From Dipetalonema caudispina (Eukaryota > Nematoda > Chromadorea > Rhabditida > Onchocercidae): a DNA stretch of 64,000 nucleotides. The notes below the pieces were generated by a model that did not search any database, was not told the DNA's origin, and worked only from the letters and a program-made list of their open reading frames with translations. Both the position numbers and the translations under genes were made by a program. Shown one piece after another: positions 61,501 to 64,000 of the stretch. The stretch is from assembly GCA_013365325.1 (NCBI GenBank), contig JABVXV010000001.1:372001-436000 (forward strand). Direction: 5' to 3'. The first letter of the stretch is position 1; every line of letters begins with the position of its first letter.

Positions 61501-64000
61501 AAGAGAAACAACAAGAGCAATGTTCAAATATTTTCTTAAACTTATTCCTATCAGTTTCGTTGGGCATTAATGACGTGTACGCCATGGGTAGCGAAATTTC
61601 ACCCTCTCATCAACAAATTGTTTCATGTAAATATTGATGCGCAATGGTATAAACAAAAAGAGAAAAAGAAAAACGGTGTAAATGGAATTTAAGTTTATTT
61701 TTGTTTCATTGTGATGCAAAATTTTTATGCCATAGAGGTTGACCCTTTAATGTCACTAAGATAAAAGTTAGCAATGGTTTAGACATGTACCGCAATTGCG
61801 TGCATTAGCTTACCTTCATAGAATCAATGAGTTCAGAAAATTACATTTTGGAATTTCAATGAATTTGAAAATTATTCGATATTCACTTGAAGCTTTTTGT
61901 TAGAATAAGTGTAAATTCATTATATATTTGACATATTTATTTTTCATTTCCTTATGAAAAAAATCGAAGGCTTTTTTATCAATCAAAAGAGGAAAAGATT
62001 TATTTTCGAAATTGAAGCCAAAAAGCTGATGCACAAAGATTCTCTTTAGTATTCGATAAATTCCTATGGATAAGAAAGGTCCTTGGATACTTCAATCAAA
62101 TATTGCACAGATGCTGATATTTTCATAGAAAAAATGAAGGATTAAATTTGAAAAGAAAAAAAAAAAGAAACTCTAACAAATTATGGACTGAGTTTGCATG
62201 CAATTGGTCAAAATTATTCCCATGTAACTAACTAAAAGATTAACTTAATAATGGCTATATCTGTTGCAGGTATAGTTCCAACATTGTGTGGATAGCATTT
62301 TTTGGAGGTCAACCAAAACGAATCATGCTTTATTCATACCTATACCATTGCGATAGAGCTTAGAATCTATTGTTTGTCAACGATATCTCTCTTTTTTCCG
62401 CTCCTTTACAATATTTTGAGAGTGGGACGATATTGACGATGCCTTATCTACACGGTGTGCACATTACTGAATCGCAGATTTAGTTTCCCCACTGACCTCT
62501 CCGTCTAGTGAGAAAGATATAACGAGATGACCAATGATGACAACGTAAACAGTTCATATAATAGAAGAATCTCTGATACCGTGGAAATCAGAGAAAAGAA
62601 GGAGGAAAGCGAGGAATAGAAAGGAATTGTAAAAACGACGTGTTTGGTCATCTTTCCCATCCAGTTGATGGAGTATCGACTAAATCGAACCAATCCTATG
62701 TTCGTCATCATCCCTGTAGACATACACATAGTGTGATAGGAGTGTCTGTCTGTACTGCAACTATTACACACACCACCACCGATCGCCAAGATAGTAGTGC
62801 ACCATCCCTCAATGGGCCCCTCCTACGATCTTTCCTTTACTATCATCAGTCTCTTTAAAATAATTGACATTGAAAGAAAATGGTGTGCTTCAAATATCCT
62901 CTCGTTTGCTTGAATTGAATAAGCTGAGGGGAAAGGCGGAGGTGTCTGATGCCATTAGCGCATCTTATACCACCGACCTGTAGCCTATCTCCTCAATGGG
63001 AAACTGTTATTTCTCTCCTATTATTGCATATTCTTTCTAATCCTTGCTGATAATTGTTCTAGTAGAGCAGTTGGCTTATTCCATACTATTTCTTCCTATG
63101 TCAAGTCCATTCCGGTTATCGTCACTTCTACTTTTCTTCATTTCAATTCAACGTTTATGTTATATTTGAATACTTTATCCTCCTATACGGATAGACAATA
63201 GCGCATGTATTCCGTTATCTGTACGTGTAGCTCTCCGGGAAGACACGTGTGTCCAACTTTCTACAATCATAATCCACAAAAGTAAGCTTTATTAACTAAC
63301 AATTGCATCTACCAAATATCCTGCTCATTTCGATTCTGAAATTATTTCACGATTATCCTGAATTTATGGTATCGAATTGACTATCCTACCACTGTTCTCT
63401 TATAATTCATAGTTTCATTTTATGACTTTAGTCAAATGGCCATCACAATCCCCGTCATAACAGACTATTTGAGGGGTAAAAGAAGAAGAAGATGTCACAT
63501 TGATCAACAGCATTAATGGAATATTCCTGGGTATTTATTTTCTATTTTACGACTATCAAAAATCCTTCATTTCGAGCAGCACTGTTTTGTGTCGATATTG
63601 CACATCAGGACAGTTCCTCGTAGATTCTCCAACAGCCATGCGGTAGGCTACCGGAGATGATTGAACATATGGACCGGATGCGCCTTATCGTGTTAATGTG
63701 CTCTTTGTTATCATTTCCTGTCATATCCTTGAAAATCGTATGTAGTAACTTGTTAGTTTTGCATATCGCTGTCATAAATTTAGAAATCGATCCAGCCATT
63801 TTCACTTATATATAATTGATTCACTCTGCTAGATAATTTTCATGCTGTTATTGATGTGACTTCAGCTGTTATTGCTACCTGTTTATATTAATTAATGAAA
63901 TGGTCTTTTTATGGAATATCATCAACCAATATTTAGATTTAAAATTATAATCAAAGGTCAAGATTCATCTCATACAGCCTCCTATTGATCAAACATCTTG

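Larger units (their letters stand above)
60976..64000. other. Right-hand intergenic region after the innexin
   Basis: It contains the innexin 3' UTR and several small repeats. The stretch from about 62400 to 63250 is less AT-rich than its surroundings and has open frames on both strands (minus 62505-62789, plus 62640-62858), but none has recognisable protein sequence or clear splice sites. A 52-codon + strand frame at about 63657-63815 has a hydrophobic middle and remains unassigned. No gene is supported. Confidence 0.5.

Overview
The window looks like genomic DNA of a parasitic nematode, probably a spirurid or filaria-like clade III worm. The sequence is AT-rich, genes are broken into many short exons, and most 3' splice sites have the nematode TTTTCAG/TTTTTAG form. 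Two of the genes belong to families seen in worms: a nematode cuticle collagen and an innexin. The species call is inference; no rRNA, tRNA or spliced-leader gene was seen. None of the multi-exon genes appears as one open frame. I rebuilt them by hand from splice sites, checking that reading phase is kept across every junction.

Layout. (1) About 78-5333, + strand: the 3' part of a CCAR1/CCAR2-type gene (C. elegans lst-3 family), cut by the left edge. (2) 5334-14220: 8.9 kb with no supported gene, holding several microsatellites. (3) 14221-22944, +: a katanin p80 (KATNB1-type) gene with 13 exons and 685 codons. (4) 22945-33665: 10.7 kb with no supported gene. (5) 33921-46654, +: an EGF receptor gene orthologous to let-23, 26 exons and 1329 residues. 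Its large first intron contains a second signal-peptide exon that fits the same splice junction. (6) 50367-50895, +: a two-exon gene for a 77-residue coiled-coil protein. (7) 51209-52980, - strand: a cuticle collagen of 292 residues in six exons, convergent with gene 6. (8) 56039-60975, +: an innexin of 387 residues in 11 exons, divergent from the collagen. The rest, to 64000, holds no supported gene.

Biology. LET-23 is the EGF-family receptor of nematodes. The copy here keeps an intact kinase core, YxN motifs of the kind that recruit the Grb2/SEM-5 adaptor, and a C-terminal PDZ ligand. CCAR1/LST-3 is a nuclear regulator known in C. elegans as a lateral signalling target that opposes EGFR-MAPK signalling, so its presence about 29 kb upstream of let-23 is notable but may be chance. 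Katanin p80 targets the microtubule-severing ATPase, the collagen is exoskeletal, and the innexin forms gap junctions. Nothing here looks like an operon: same-strand neighbours are 3.7 to 11 kb apart.
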